A stretch of 64,000 nucleotides of DNA from Anticarsia gemmatalis (GCF_050436995.1 NC_134762.1:10624167-10688166); one strand, 5' to 3'; positions 38,037-49,976 are shown, counted from the stretch's first letter. The notes: a model not told the origin generated them from the letters alone. Program-made: numbers and translations.

Positions 38037-38368
38037 CGTGATACTATTTATTGGTATCAAAATTTACAAAACTCAAAATCATTTGTTTATTATAAAGATA
38101 CAAAATAATTCTTTATCACTATATTTCGTTGTGATTGTCGTATATATACACGATATCCTTCAGAAACGAGTTGTTATGTACAAATAAGTGAGTCGCTTCC
38201 CACTCGTCGACACACTCGCGACACTAGACACCTACGCAATGCATTACATTATACTGACTCATTTTACTTTATCTGTGTAGTTTTCAATCTTAAGTCTAGC
38301 CTTTCTTTAAACCTATTAGCCTAGACTTTTTTAAGCGGTGTGGCGACCTAAACCACTGCGCCAAGGGG

Positions 38369-38752
38369 GTAGTTTTTCTTCCAACTATGTAAGAGTCGGC
38401 TTCCAATCTTACTGAGTACAGGTTATTTATTATTGCAGCTCCAGTATTTTACGTGGAGCGACTGCCCATCGGATCTCTACAACCCAGCAACCTGGGTTAA
38501 AACACGATACCGCTAGTAAGACTAGTTGTCAGAAATTCAAGCTTCTGACTACTGGTACGCCTGTCTGCGTGTGGTGTCTGGTACGCATGATCTTTGAAAA
38601 ATGACAGCTGAGATTCATAATTTAACATGCCTTCCGAAACACGGAGAAACTCGGTATGTATAATATGGTCACCAATCCATGAGACAACCTCGGACGCGTA
38701 GCTTAACCTGAGAGATCGATCCGAGCGACTTTTGTTACTTAGCCTCCTAATA
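38369..38752 (+). repeat. Dispersed repeat, diverged copy
   Basis: GAGTCGGCTTCCAATCTTAC through GGTCACCAATCCATGAGACA to the AGATCGATCC segment. Carries small insertions relative to the full copies. Confidence 0.75.
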
Positions 38753-39105
38753 TACATATTATGTACAAGCCGCGATAGTTAAAAATATTTAAAGCCCGAT
38801 ATATGACGATATTAGTACCTTGGAAACGTGGATAAATCCACAAGTAATTAAAAATATAATCACTTTTGCTTCTAAAGTATATGTCCGATGTTAAATTAAG
38901 TTTCCGGTTTGATGATTTTCAGTCTGCAATAGTATTTATAGTTAGACTTATAATTTCTATTTTTACACAAGAAAATAGTAAGAAATACAAAAAAGTTATA
39001 TAAATGTTAAACTCGTTATAGTTTTATGCTAGATTTTGAGAAAAAAGTGAAATTTTATTACGTCTAATTAAATAAGATAGTTAATAGTATGTTCCACAGC
39101 CTAGG

Positions 39106-39490
39106 CTTTCTTCCAACTATGTTGGAGTCGGCTTCCAGTCTCGCCGGATACAGGTGAATACCAGTATTTAACATGGAACAACTACCTATCAGACCTCCAC
39201 AACCAACCTAGGTTATAACACGATACCCCTCCGTAAGACTGGTTGCCACTTGCTTGCTTGCAGGATCTTTGTTAATGTGCAGCCGGGACCCACAATTTAG
39301 CGTGCCTTCCGAAATAAGTAACTCGGTATGTATGATATGGTCACCCATCCACAGAACAACCCGTACGGCTGTTGTTAACTAAGCCACGAACTCCTCGTAT
39401 GTAATATGTATAATATGGTCACCCATCCACGGGACAACCTCGACAAGTGTAGCTTAACCTGAGAGATTGTTACTTAGCCACGAGCTCCGA
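39106..39490 (+). repeat. Dispersed repeat with internal tail duplication
   Basis: The head matches the family, and the tail segment TATGGTCACCCATCCAC occurs twice (about 39337 and 39415), so the 3' portion is duplicated or two copies are joined. Confidence 0.7.
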
Positions 39491-39848
39491 CTTAGTTACT
39501 AATATGATATAGTTTTAAAATATACAATTGAAAGAGCTCCGTCAGTATGTAACCAATTAAAATGTTATTGTGATCATAAAATAACTAACTACTGTGTTAT
39601 TTATTGTTATAGAATACTTAGACATTTATCTGTTCATAAATAGTTTTTCAGCTAATTGGAAAATAAGAAAGAACGAATTATTTTTGATTTATAATAGGTA
39701 AAGTTAACTACCTACCTACGTATAAATTATTTTTTTCTTTCAACTAATCAAAAATAGCAAGTTTTAATAGACATTATGAAAGATGGGAAACAATTTTTCA
39801 TTCTAAATACAAATGTCTGTCTGTCTTTTTTTCACTAACAATAATAAT

Positions 39849-40237
39849 ATGATTCATGAAAAGTTTTACAGTATCGTTTGTAAGGTTAACCCGGGTGAAG
39901 CCGATTGTCAAATCTAAAGCCTTTCTGCAGTAAGACAGACTTCACTTTGACCACATATTTGAAAAAGTGTGATTCATGAAAGGTTAAAATGTATAATTTG
40001 TTAAATAGCGGCCCACCCCCGAAGAAGCCGGGCGGGCTGGTAGTCAAATCGAAAGCGTTTAAGCAGCAAAAAAGACTTTAGTTTGACCACATATTTCAAA
40101 AAGGATAATTCACCAAAGGTTATAGTGTATAATTTGCTCAGGATAACCCAAGCGAAGCAGTGTGGGTCTATAGTCAAATCTAAAGCCTTTGTACAGCAAA
40201 AAACAGGCCCCAGTTCAACTACACGCTTAAAAAGGGA
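39849..40237 (+). repeat. Tandem repeat, three units of about 120-136 bp
   Basis: Units start near 39850, 39970 and 40106. Each has GATTCATGAAAGGTT or a variant, a CCCGGGTGAAGCCG or CGAAGAAGCCGGGCGGG-like core, then GTCAAATCTAAAGCCTTT and TTTGACCACATATTT. Units differ enough to be old. The core resembles Helitron 3' ends, so the array may derive from duplicated Helitron tails. Overlapping 103- and 84-codon frames are artefacts. Confidence 0.75.
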
Positions 40238-40497
40238 CCAACAACTTAAAAACGATACATTTTCTTTGTTTTTTAAAACAAACATGAGTAGCAGAGTATA
40301 TCGATCAGCCATGACTCAGAACCGATCCCATATTTGAGTCACTCTTGAAATAGTCCGTCTAATTAGAGTGCAGACTTATTTTTAGAATTTAAAACTGAAT
40401 GACGTGGACGGGATGGTGTTATTAAGTTTTTGTTTTACTTTTAATAATGTGCTAAAATGGTTATGGTTTTTTAACCGCCATAACTAGCGATAACACC

Positions 40498-40628
40498 CCT
40501 ATACGCCGGTTTCTGAGTACATTTAGCGGTAGTTTATCTATTCAATAGCGTTTGAACTCATAAATAAACGCTATGGAATAGATAAACTACCGCTAAATGT
40601 ACCTCAGAAACCGAGGGCCAGTAAGATA
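40498..40628. mobile_element. Foldback MITE, long well-matched arms
   Basis: GCCGGTTTCTGAGTACATTT and AAATGTACCTCAGAAACCGA pair along most of their length around AACTCATAAATAAACG. This is the best preserved hairpin of the family. Confidence 0.75.
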
Positions 40629-41423
40629 CAAAGCAGGTACATAACAATTAAAAATGGATGACCATAAAATGACTATCAAATGGCAATATTTTTGGCCCAA
40701 ATTTGACCATGGGCACTTTTACAGCTTTATTTTTAAATTGGCGGGTAGCCTTACAAATAGTCATCTGGGTAGGCAATTGTTTTTTATAGTGCTATTGACA
40801 AGAAGTTAATTAGTAGGCTTCAATAAGCTTTCTTATCTAGTAAGTAGTTCTCTTAGTTTAGTTTAATAGTATATAGTATGAATGTAAAGTTATGTTATAA
40901 TGTAATAAATAAAGTTCTCTTATGATATCACTTCCTAATACTGTGTTAAAATCTTTCTTTCTATTTACAAAACAATAAAGAATGAGGATGATTTACTTTA
41001 AGTTAATAGTTATTTGTTAAAAAGAGCCTGCCTAATATAAGTCGCCATGAGATTAAAATGGTTAAAAAACCATCATCGTTACAAAATAAACAAGAAAGAT
41101 TGACTTTAGTCCGAATACCAGTTTGTATTTCAATATTTTACGATGCACGTTACGTCATAATGAAATACCAAATAATTGAATGACTAACCAAGTTAGTTTT
41201 CATTCAAAAAGTATACAAAAGCATACAATTTAACACCGGGTTCACCATTCACGGATAAACATATCTTATGGATAAAGACACTAATTGAAATAACCTGTCA
41301 CTATCCACTGGTTAAGCCAACGAATCTTAATTGGCAGTGGCGTAACCGGCTGTAGATATATCGTAAACTTAGTTAAGTTATTGAAATAAGAACAACCAAC
41401 TGATTTAAAACATAACGGCTTAC

Positions 41424-41576
41424 AATTCAAATTTGGAAACAAAACACATCCAGTATTCCAAATTCAAAACTTCACATTTCGATCACAACACTTCCATAAA
41501 CAATCCACAAACAGTTCGATTTTTAAATTCAAATTTTTAAATTTAGAACGGCGGGTGTGTTCGCGCGCGCGATACT
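41424..41576 (-). promoter_or_regulatory. Putative alternative promoter and first exon
   Basis: The minus strand shows cgcagTCAGTatcgcgcgcgcg: an initiator-like TCAGT next to a CG-dinucleotide run, in otherwise AT-rich intron. The 153 nt downstream end at TTGAATT|gtaagc, a good donor. Two ATGs open only very short frames (ATGGAAGTGTTGTGA and ATGTGA), so the exon would be noncoding. It lies on the same strand as the CRACD-like gene, upstream of the 22.8 kb exon, and could drive a shorter transcript. Support is sequence signals only. Confidence 0.25.
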
Positions 41577-43127
41577 GACTGCGTGATTCATCCTATCGGA
41601 TAGAGAAAAAAAACTTGAATAAAGGCTGTAACACACTTAACTTGTTTCGCGTCTTATTTGTTGCTTGAATTATTGGATTCTCGCGTGTTGTGTTACAATA
41701 TTTGTATTTGATGTTTGTGTGACACAGTTTTGATGTGCAAGGCGTTATGAATATGACTTCCAAAATATTGAACGCATTTTTTTTTTGACAGGCTTTTTTG
41801 TACTTTTTATAGCTTAAATGTTTTATTAAAAATGTGGGGTTTTAAATGATATGGACGAAAAACTGGTGTTATATTTAAGCTTAATATGTATTAACTAATT
41901 TCTAGATTTGTGTACTAAACCAAACCAATCAGCTTTTGAAAAATAAAAAAAAAAATACATTTACAGTGGGCCATGAATGATCTTTCTTTATCTCAACAAT
42001 GTACAATTAGAATTTTAACCTCTGCCAAGAACAGACCTCTCTCTTAGTCTACACTTCGCTCCATGAGCCTATCCCTGCCGTAAATAAAAAATACCACAAC
42101 ACAAAACCCAAAAACAGCTCCATCTCACACTAATAAGACCACATTCGGCTTTAAATCCGACCACAATAGCACTGACCAGTCCTACGTCACATAGCGTAAG
42201 TGTAAATCAGTCCTAACACAGCGTAGTTCTGTGTAACGTGCGCACGAGAGCATAACAGAACAACGGCACTTCGCTCGTGTAGGATTTCTGTTACTACATC
42301 TTGTATGGTTCAGTGGTTAGCCGTGCTCCATTGGGTGCGGGTTCGGTGTGTGGTGTAACAGGTTTTGAATTGCAATTTGTGTATGATTTTGTATAGTAAT
42401 GATTTTTTTTGCTATATTGTTCGCGTGAAAAGATTTTTCGAAGTAAAAAGTCTCCTATGTTTTAATCGGTGTTATAAACTATCTGTATACAAATCCCATC
42501 AAAATCGATTTAGTTTAACGTAATTTTTTATTTCATTTAGTAGAAAACATCCAAATTAGTAGGAATTACCTGAAGTTGGTATGAGACAGTCAATTACTAG
42601 GTATAAGTAAGATTTTAAAGAAGGAGGACCTTCCTCACAAACCAATAATACGAAAGAAAGTACGTACTACATAAAGAAAAACATTTTTTGCTAAAACATG
42701 GAGATCAAATCCTAATCTATTCCTATCTTAGCATCAAAACGCGGAAAAATACTTCCGTCTAATAAATTAAAATCTGATATTTTCGCCACTACAGACATAT
42801 CCACTTGTTCTAACAATTTTAAGCCAGAGCAATAACCAAACATTACCAAGAAACCATACAATTAAGAGAAAAATGCACACAATCATTTTCAAAACCAAAG
42901 AATCTCTGACCTCTCACTTGAATCCCGCAAGTCACGGACGACACGATGATCGAGCATTTACTTGAACCAACTCATAATGTGCTATGTTGTGCAACAAACA
43001 ATGACACACACACTTTCTATTTCAATTGATATGCCATTTATTTGGCGAAACTGCTTATCCAAAGAAGGCCTATGAGTTTTGTTCTTATACTATCTTTAGA
43101 TGCCAGTGACTTTTACAAGCGTTAAAA

Positions 43128-43360
43128 TCTATTCTTAATATTATAAAGCCGAAGAGTTTGTTTATTTGTTTGAGCGCGCTAATCTCAGGAACTACGGATT
43201 CGATTTGAAAAATTCAGTGTTAGATAGCCCATTTATCGAGGAAGGCTATAGGCTATGTATATTCACGCTACGACAAACACGAGCAGAGTACCGGTAAAAA
43301 ATATAACAAAAACAGGGAAAATTTTGACCCATTCTCTCTTATTTTGCGTGAGTCAGCTAG
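43128..43360 (+). mobile_element. Helitron, second family, hairpin lost
   Basis: Starts TCTATTCTTAATATTATAAA after A and ends GAGTCAGCTAG before T. The 3' stem-loop has been deleted (ttttgcgtgag in its place), so it should be immobile. Confidence 0.7.
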
Positions 43361-43468
43361 TGTATAATAACTTTTTTACTGCTCAGCATCAGTCTTCTTT
43401 AGGTAAGGGAAGGGTACTACTATAGACAAGTGTGGCAAGAAGTCCTCAATTTCCCTACAACTTCTTTA

Positions 43469-43641
43469 GTAGCTCGATTCCCTACAACTATCGACTACCG
43501 ACAACCGGCTAGCTATCGAGAAATTTTACACGAAAATCTGTTTAGCGCCTCTACCGGGTTGCGTAAAAACTATTTTGACAGTACATTTTAAACGTCAGAC
43601 TTTCGATACTCGACAGAACCGACTATAAAGAATTGCGCTAC
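43469..43641 (+). mobile_element. TIR element, same family
   Basis: GTAGCTCGATTCCCTAC at the left and GAATTGCGCTAC at the right, with the family interior in forward orientation. 173 bp. Confidence 0.7.
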
Positions 43642-44125
43642 AGTTCATATCCCATGATTTTATGTGCCACATTCAGTACGAAACTTTGAGTAAATACGTA
43701 AACATTGCAAACTTAGTTGGCCCAGTCTAAGAAAAAAAGCTCAAGTTCTGCTTAGTTTTAAATCAGAATTCTGCATGAAAGTTTTATTGATATTTATTAC
43801 TTAGGTTTTTTTTACTAAATGGGCTAAATTCTTAGTCTCTTTGTCATTTTAATTCTTGATTTTATTTCTTTCGTATTTTTTTCCTTTATTTTTGCATTCC
43901 TTGCATAACTACGCTATTTCTTTCCTATTGTTTTTATACAAATACAGTGACATAGTGGGAAGGAAATTTTGCTTAAATTGCATGTTTCTTGTATTAGACA
44001 CTTTGCAAGAATGCTATTATGTATACAAATCAACGACTCGGGAATCGGACCCAGTACCTTGTGCTCAGCAGTGGTATTCACTGACATCTAGACCACATAA
44101 ATAAATAAAAATAATAAATAAATTT

Positions 44126-44432
44126 AACCCATTACTGTCCCACAGCTGGGCAAGGGTCTCCTCCCGTAATGAGGGAGGGGCTAGGCCTTGAGTCCACCAC
44201 GCTGGCCAAGTGCGGGTTGGGGACTTTGCATGCCCTCAATAAATGTATTAAACAAATTTTAGGCATGCAAGGTTTCCTCACGATGTTTTCCTTTACCGTT
44301 GGAGCATGTGATAATTATTTCTAATACACACATAACTTCGAAAAGTCATTGGTGTGTTGCCTCGGGTTCGAACCTGCGACCACTTGCGTGGGAGGTGTCA
44401 ACTTATACCACTCGGCTATCACATAGGCAAAA
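44126..44432 (+). repeat. LINE-tail/SINE-like repeat, longest copy
   Basis: From ATTACTGTCCCACAGCTGGG through GGTCTCCTCCCGTAATGAGG and GGTTTCCTCACGATGTTTTC to GGGTTCGAACCTGCGACCAC. A familiar moth repeat. Shorter pieces occur at 2556, 7433, 14190, 31254, 45958, 59228 and 62476. Confidence 0.7.
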
Positions 44433-45957
44433 AAAACAATCCGAAATATAATCACTGCCTTAAAGCTATACTATTACTACACATTTTTATCTAGATGGCA
44501 GTAGATAGCTTATGAGAGCGAAGCAACGTTTCCGTAAAGAACAATAGCATTTGTAGACAACTAAAGACTGTTATTAAGTTTAAGAGAGTTGTATGAAACT
44601 ATGTATTATATGACTTACATCTTGTACTGTCATAGGTGTGGACTGATTGTATGTGACTGTTAGATGTTGGGTTCGAATTCCGGGCCGGGAATTTATTGTG
44701 GTTTTGGGTTTTCTTCAGGTTTTGTTTGATTAAATATGCGTTATGTAACATTTAATTTTGCCATATGATATTATCTCTAAATGTTAGAGCCAAGGAGTAG
44801 TGTGAACATCTAGTATTGTTTCTTGCTAAATCTTATAGTATAGAAAACATAAACCGGCTTGATATGATAAATAACAATAATAGTTAAATGAAAGAGTATA
44901 AATTTTACCGTACGTTAAATAATTAATATTTTGGTAAGAACAAAAGTCAGAAGTGCGTGACATCGCAATTTCAATTAAAAACTTGTATCAAACAACTAGC
45001 GCCATCTCTTTACGATAATAGTAAACTAAAGAAAAATAATTTCTATTATTGCTACCGCCTATAGCCGCAAGTAGTGTCGTTTTATTACACTTTTCTGCTA
45101 AATAGCTTAACCAATTGAGATTAAAGGAGATCGGCAGATTTCGTACAGCTTAAAATTTGTGTTGTTTCGTAACAGAATTTGTACCACTTATTAAGGGGCC
45201 TAAGTCACATTTTTTTATTTGGGAGTATTATTTTTAGAAGTCCGGATTAATTAGAAAGTATTTGTTTATTTAAATAATAATTTTTGGTCTATGGCTTATA
45301 TTTGTTGGCAACTAAAGAAAAAGAAAATCTCATGAGACGTCACTTTTCGTCTGACGTTTACGCATCCGCTAATTTGCTGTTGTTTTGGATTGTGGTTTTG
45401 ACAGCATCTGAGCAATTTAGCGAACTATCGGGGCTTCTAAAAATGGACATAACTTTTACCTCCCAACTTTTAAAAATATAAGAATTTTAAAATAAGCTTG
45501 TCTATCATATTAGCTACCAATTAAAACAAAAAGTAAACCTAAACATGACATTTTATAAGCTGTACGAATTCTTCATATAAACCTGCCGTTCGCCTTTGAC
45601 CGTATGATAGTTTGAATCCTGATCAAACATTTACTAGGTTCTTTTCCAGATTTAGTCTATGCGTAATTTCCTAACATTACATAATATGTATTTACTAATA
45701 ATATAATATTATATGAAGTAACGCAATATGCGGTAAGCCGTAAGAGGCTTTACCATCTACGTCACTGCGCTCGTTGAAAGCCTATTTGTTACGAGATTCT
45801 AACACGTATTTTTAGAATTCCGGTAATATAAGAATACTTATAAGATTGCATTGTCTCACGTAGCCTGTTTTGTAAGAAAACAGTATATTTTTAGATGTAT
45901 CATTGAAAAATGCTAGCATATCCTTTCGCTTAACGAAATATATATTTTTATCACATA

Positions 45958-46042
45958 ATTATCCCACTGGTGGGCAAGGGTCATCTCCGAAATATAGGGA
46001 GGGGTTAGCCCTTGAGTCCACCGCACTGGGCACTTTGAGGAC
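45958..46042 (+). repeat. LINE-tail/SINE-like repeat fragment
   Basis: Forward copy: ATTATCCCACTGGTGGGCAA to GGACTTTGAAGG. An 80-codon frame over it is not a gene. Confidence 0.55.
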
Positions 46043-46471
46043 TTTGAAGGAAATACATTCAAGATTTCTTTGTATGTTTACTTTAATAAAATATAGATGT
46101 CGCTACTACAGTCTTAAATCAAGTCTAATCATAAAGCACTCATGATCTTTTGAGTGTACAAAGTTAAATTAAGTTCTGTGTTTTCCAGTTTATTTATTCG
46201 TGTTAGACAGAGCTCTCACAACGCAGTACATTCTAGTACTGAATTCAGTTAGCATGTAGCATAGAATTGCTATATAGCAAATCAAAATTACCTTCATAAG
46301 TAGGTAGGTCTATGCTATACGCGTTTGACTGTTCGATATAAATTTTTCTGGCTATAATTTCAATTCTTCGAAAATTATTGTACGGAATAAAAACGGCCTA
46401 TTAGTACCTATCTACAACTTAAAAGTATATCTACAACTTAAAAGCTAATAGTTTAAGTTAAGTACACTCAC

Positions 46472-46601
46472 TCGATGCGATGTGGCGAGGTGTGAGAGGT
46501 GCGGGGGCGGGGGTCTCTCGTCGCTGGACTCGTCGCCGGAGCGCTCGCCCGTGAACACCGAGTCGTGGGACACGGATAGACCGCTGCCGTAAGCGCCCTC
46601 T
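46472..46601 (-). CDS. Coding exon with SHDSVF motif, CRACD/DUF4592-like
   Basis: Minus-strand exon of 130 nt. The acceptor is ttgatcag above 46601 and the consensus donor gtgagt lies directly below 46472. Its first base completes the split AAA (Lys) codon from the previous exon, and 43 codons follow, ending in phase 0. The translation starts EGAYGSGLSVSHDSVFTGE, continues with the acidic SGDESSDE, then PPPP and a His-rich tail. The S-x-S-H-D-S-V-F core resembles the ALSHDSIF motif I recall near the N-terminus of mammalian CRACD (KIAA1211) and CRACDL, which inhibit actin capping protein. The preceding basic exon is in the matching position. If the assignment holds, the protein would act on the actin cytoskeleton in epithelia. 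That role is inherited from the family and is not visible here. Confidence 0.75.
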
Positions 46602-47161
46602 CTGATCAACAAACAAAACATTTATTTAAGTAACTGTTTATCAGCCTGTTGGTTAGTATTTCTGTAACAGTAACCGCTGAAATAATTGCCTATACTAAAG
46701 AAAACTATAGGTAGGTATACTGTATATTTTTAAGACAAAGGTAAGTTATTGAATAATTATAATAAAGAAAAATTGTCTAAACTACAATCTTAACTATGGC
46801 TTCAATTCTGTTTTCTAAAGGTTTGTCCTCAAAGTAATATCACAAAGTTGCACTTTACTTTGATAAGAAACTAACTTGATAGTACCATCACCAAAACATA
46901 GATGGCAGCACTAGTATCATAACTTAATAACCAAGTTCTCCAAACCGAAAATTACTATTCAGTATAGCTTATTTATTTATTTTCTTGCAGCCTTATAATT
47001 AGCTATGATAATCAATTTTTAACAGTTAATGTTGAGTTTTAGGCACAAAACAAACGTTTTAACAACTTCCGAGTATGTACATAGTTCTTATGCTGCAATA
47101 AATAGAATGTCTATGTATCTATAATACTTTTTAAATAATAATATGTTTTAATAGATCGTAC

Positions 47162-47306
47162 TTTCTCCTAGCATGGCGATCGGCGTCGAGCAGCTCGCTG
47201 GTGGAGCTACTCTTGGGGTCGGGAGAGGCGTCAGCGCGGGCGCCGTTGCCACGACGCTTGAACATGCGCCGCAGCCCGCGGAGGAAACGCCCCGTGCGAC
47301 CTTCGC
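47162..47306 (-). CDS. Coding exon, basic amphipathic segment of a CRACD-like gene
   Basis: Minus-strand exon of 145 nt. The acceptor is gtttcag above 47306 and the donor is gtacga below 47162. Two bases complete a Gly codon (GGC), 47 codons follow, and AA is left over, so it runs phase 1 to phase 2. The translation has a basic block, GRFLRGLRRMFKRRG, then NGARADASPDPKSSSTSELL. Vertebrate CRACD/KIAA1211 proteins also start with a K/R-F-rich block followed by a Ser-rich linker, so the family match is by motif order and is an inference. A longer ATG-to-stop frame across this exon (47148-47459) is a different reading frame running through intron and is not the coding frame. The upstream intron is 336 bp and the downstream intron is 560 bp. 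Confidence 0.75.
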
Positions 47307-47642
47307 CTGAAACATTGATAATTTTGTGTTAATACTGATTGGTATAGCAAAAAATATGTAGAACTGAAGCTCAAAGAAACAAGTCTGGAAGAAAAGGATT
47401 TTGTTTATTATTGATCCACAAAAAAAACTAGCCGGTCTTGTTCGTGATCTTGAAATCATAACTATTAAAAATAAATGCCAAAGTTTAGGATTCTATCTAA
47501 AGTTTTTATAAAGTTTTAACAATAAAGAGTGTATCCCGAGAGTGGTAAATTAAGAAGCTTTTTGACACGCTCGCTACCGTGGATACCAAAGTTACTGGTT
47601 CTAAAACTGAGTTAATCAAATTTTAATGTTATGATACATTAC

Positions 47643-47751
47643 CATGGTTGTGTGTGTCGTTGTGCGGCGGTCGGTATGGCGGCTCCAGCGAGCCCTCGCG
47701 CACACACGACATGAGACCCGCGCCGCCGCCGCCCGACATCCGACCCCGCGC
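47643..47751 (-). CDS. Coding exon, Gly-rich N-terminal part of a CRACD-like gene
   Basis: Minus-strand exon of 109 nt, bounded by the acceptor tttgcag (plus strand just above 47751) and the donor gtaatg (just below 47643). Read from GCG it gives 36 codons plus one base, so it runs phase 0 to phase 1, which is what the next exon at 47306 needs. The translation begins ARGRMSGGGG, continues through a second Met (AGLMSCVREG) and ends with the His/Asn-rich NDTHNH. The first Met (codon 5) is a plausible start: if the 59-nt candidate exon at 58.4 kb is spliced directly upstream, an in-frame TGA precedes it. GC content is far above the flanking intron. The exon could instead be internal with coding sequence further upstream. 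No known domain is visible in this exon alone. Confidence 0.7.
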
Positions 47752-49574
47752 CTGCAAACAAACAAACATCAAAATATAATCAAAATAATATTGAATTAGG
47801 ATTTAGGATATTATAGAATTGCGTCGCCAGCTGCCTTGAGGATTGTGCTCGCACGAAGCCTATCTCTATGATTGCTTAAAATCTAACTTAGCTTGAACTC
47901 ATTATTTTCCAAAGAAAATACAAATTTAATAAAACAGTTTTAAAAACTTTGCTTCAGAAACAAAAGAGTTTAAGTTAAGTGACCTCTTAGACGACCATTT
48001 AGACTATTAATTATCGAAGTTAGTTACATCCTATTATTTCTAAGTTTTGCAGCCAAGTAAAAGAGAAAAGGCACTTTTTCTTACGGTAAAAATCACCAAA
48101 ATATTAGAGACACCTTTAATTCATAAATTGAATTTAATAGGAAAGCTAAAATTACAGCACGAAACGTGACATTTATTTTAAAAAATCTGTAAATTAATTA
48201 CACATTTTTCCCCACCCAAAAACATCACCAATTTCCCCGAAATATATCGTAACCTTTCCCCTAAAATATAAATTATAACCTATAATATCTTGCGAAGATT
48301 ACACAAAAGCAAACGTCTTCAATATAAAGATAATCTTTAATTAAACGTTAACAAGAAGTTATTTTGATACTAATCCGCCATCAAAACCGCGGGCGAAGAG
48401 TTTAATTAGATCATTATTTCATTCGCTAATTGACTTTTGTACATCATTTTAGTATGGGAGTAAATTATGGTAGAACATTCTCGTGATGAACAAGATCCTT
48501 AAAAAAGAATTGAGTTATAAATTATAATTAGTACCTAATTGACATGGAAACGCAGACCTTTACCGAACAATCAAGGTCCAAAATATGATTAAAAATATTC
48601 ATTTTTTTTACTCAGCACCACAGATGATTAAATAAAGCCCCTTCATTGCATCTGCCAGTTCGAGATATACCTACTCAAAATCTGTTGAACGGATTCTCAA
48701 GCGGTTTTCATCAATACATATGTATATAAAGTGATTTTCGAGGAAGGCTTTCGTGTATAATATGAATTGAATAAAATATTTTTTTTGCAGATTGATTGTT
48801 GCCGAATCAGATACATATATACTTATAAATAAAGCCTTTAACATATACCCTATTTACTGCCCAAAAATTTACCTTTTTAAGACTACTAGGAACACATATA
48901 TTTCCTAAAATACATAAGTAACATTTCTATAATACCCACTCCCTTACTTAAGTACCATCCTAATACGCAATTTCATAACCAACAAATGAAGAAACATAAG
49001 CGCCTATTTCGGCAAAACGTATCATTATTAATCCAAGTAAGATTACTATAGGGAGTTCTTGTACAGACTGTATTTTGAGTCTAAGATATACCGCTGTAAT
49101 GAAACTTTATTAGGCATTCAGACGGGTCTATTGTTGTCTATATTAGAAAAACCTGAGGAAGAAATAGTAATATTTTTTTGGAAATAAACCGGTTTGTTTG
49201 GCTATGGGATATTTGTTATCTTATTGATATGCGAGAGGTATATACATATAAGCATTGCTTCCCGCGCTAAGGTTTAAAGCAAAGGCATCACACTAATGAC
49301 TTTTCGAAACAATATGTGAAGGAAAACATAAGTTCTTGAAGAAATACGAAGTCTCCAACCCGCACCTAAATAACACCTAGATAATACCTGAGTCCGGCAG
49401 CGGAATGTAAAGCACTCAACTTATTTAGTTTGTTGTTTCATAAAACTCCATTAAAAACCATGCCCAATAGTTTTTTTTTGGAAGTAGCAATCGAACCATG
49501 AAACATCGGAATGAACCACCGAACATTGCATGAGCAGCTTTTAAAAGCTTCTATGAAATATCTTCATATAAGCA

Positions 49575-49746
49575 GTAGCGCGATTCTGTACAGTCGGTAT
49601 CATCGAGTATCAACAGTTTGACATTTAAAATGTATTGCCATAATAGTTCCTGCAACAACCGGTAGAGGCGCTAAACAGATTTTTGTGTAAATTTCTCGAT
49701 AGCTAGCCGGTTGCCGGTAGTCGATAGTGGTAAAGAATCGGGCTTT
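49575..49746 (-). mobile_element. TIR element, same family, reverse orientation
   Basis: GTAGCGCGATTCTGTAC at the left, a diverged right end (GAATCGGGCTTTA), and the family interior in reverse. Partial copies also occur near 18283, 25828 and 34494. Confidence 0.65.
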
Positions 49747-49976
49747 AGCACTTCAGTAGTCACATAACTTTCAAAACGCCTTAAGACAGACATATTAAAT
49801 GAAACTTTTAGAACATTTTGCCTATTGTAGCCTACTAAAGAAACCTTAGAAATTGAAAATACTTTTTCGAGAATAATAGGTGATGGATTAAAGGCTTTCC
49901 TTTTGTACAGTAGCAGGAAATATTCCAGGAATAAGATCAATAAGTATTGGCTATTCTTATTTATTTTACGTTTGCC

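Larger units (their letters stand above)
22857..46471 (-). other. Long intron of the CRACD-like gene, filled with repeats
   Basis: About 23.6 kb between two phase-compatible exons. It holds Helitron-type elements, TIR elements, SINE and LINE-tail fragments, four copies of one 350 bp repeat and a tandem array, which are listed separately, plus the candidate alternative first exons at 32 and 41.5 kb. Apart from those I saw no other GC-rich block with paired splice sites and an open frame. Confidence 0.5.

Noticed and set aside
42930..42990. GC-richer block with a gtgaga donor on the minus strand
   Set aside because: All three frames are closed between the nearest acceptor and the donor, and no initiator is present.
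47148..47459. 103-codon minus ORF overlapping the basic exon
   Set aside because: It is in a different frame from the spliced model, runs through the intron, and does not produce the basic block or a compatible splice phase.
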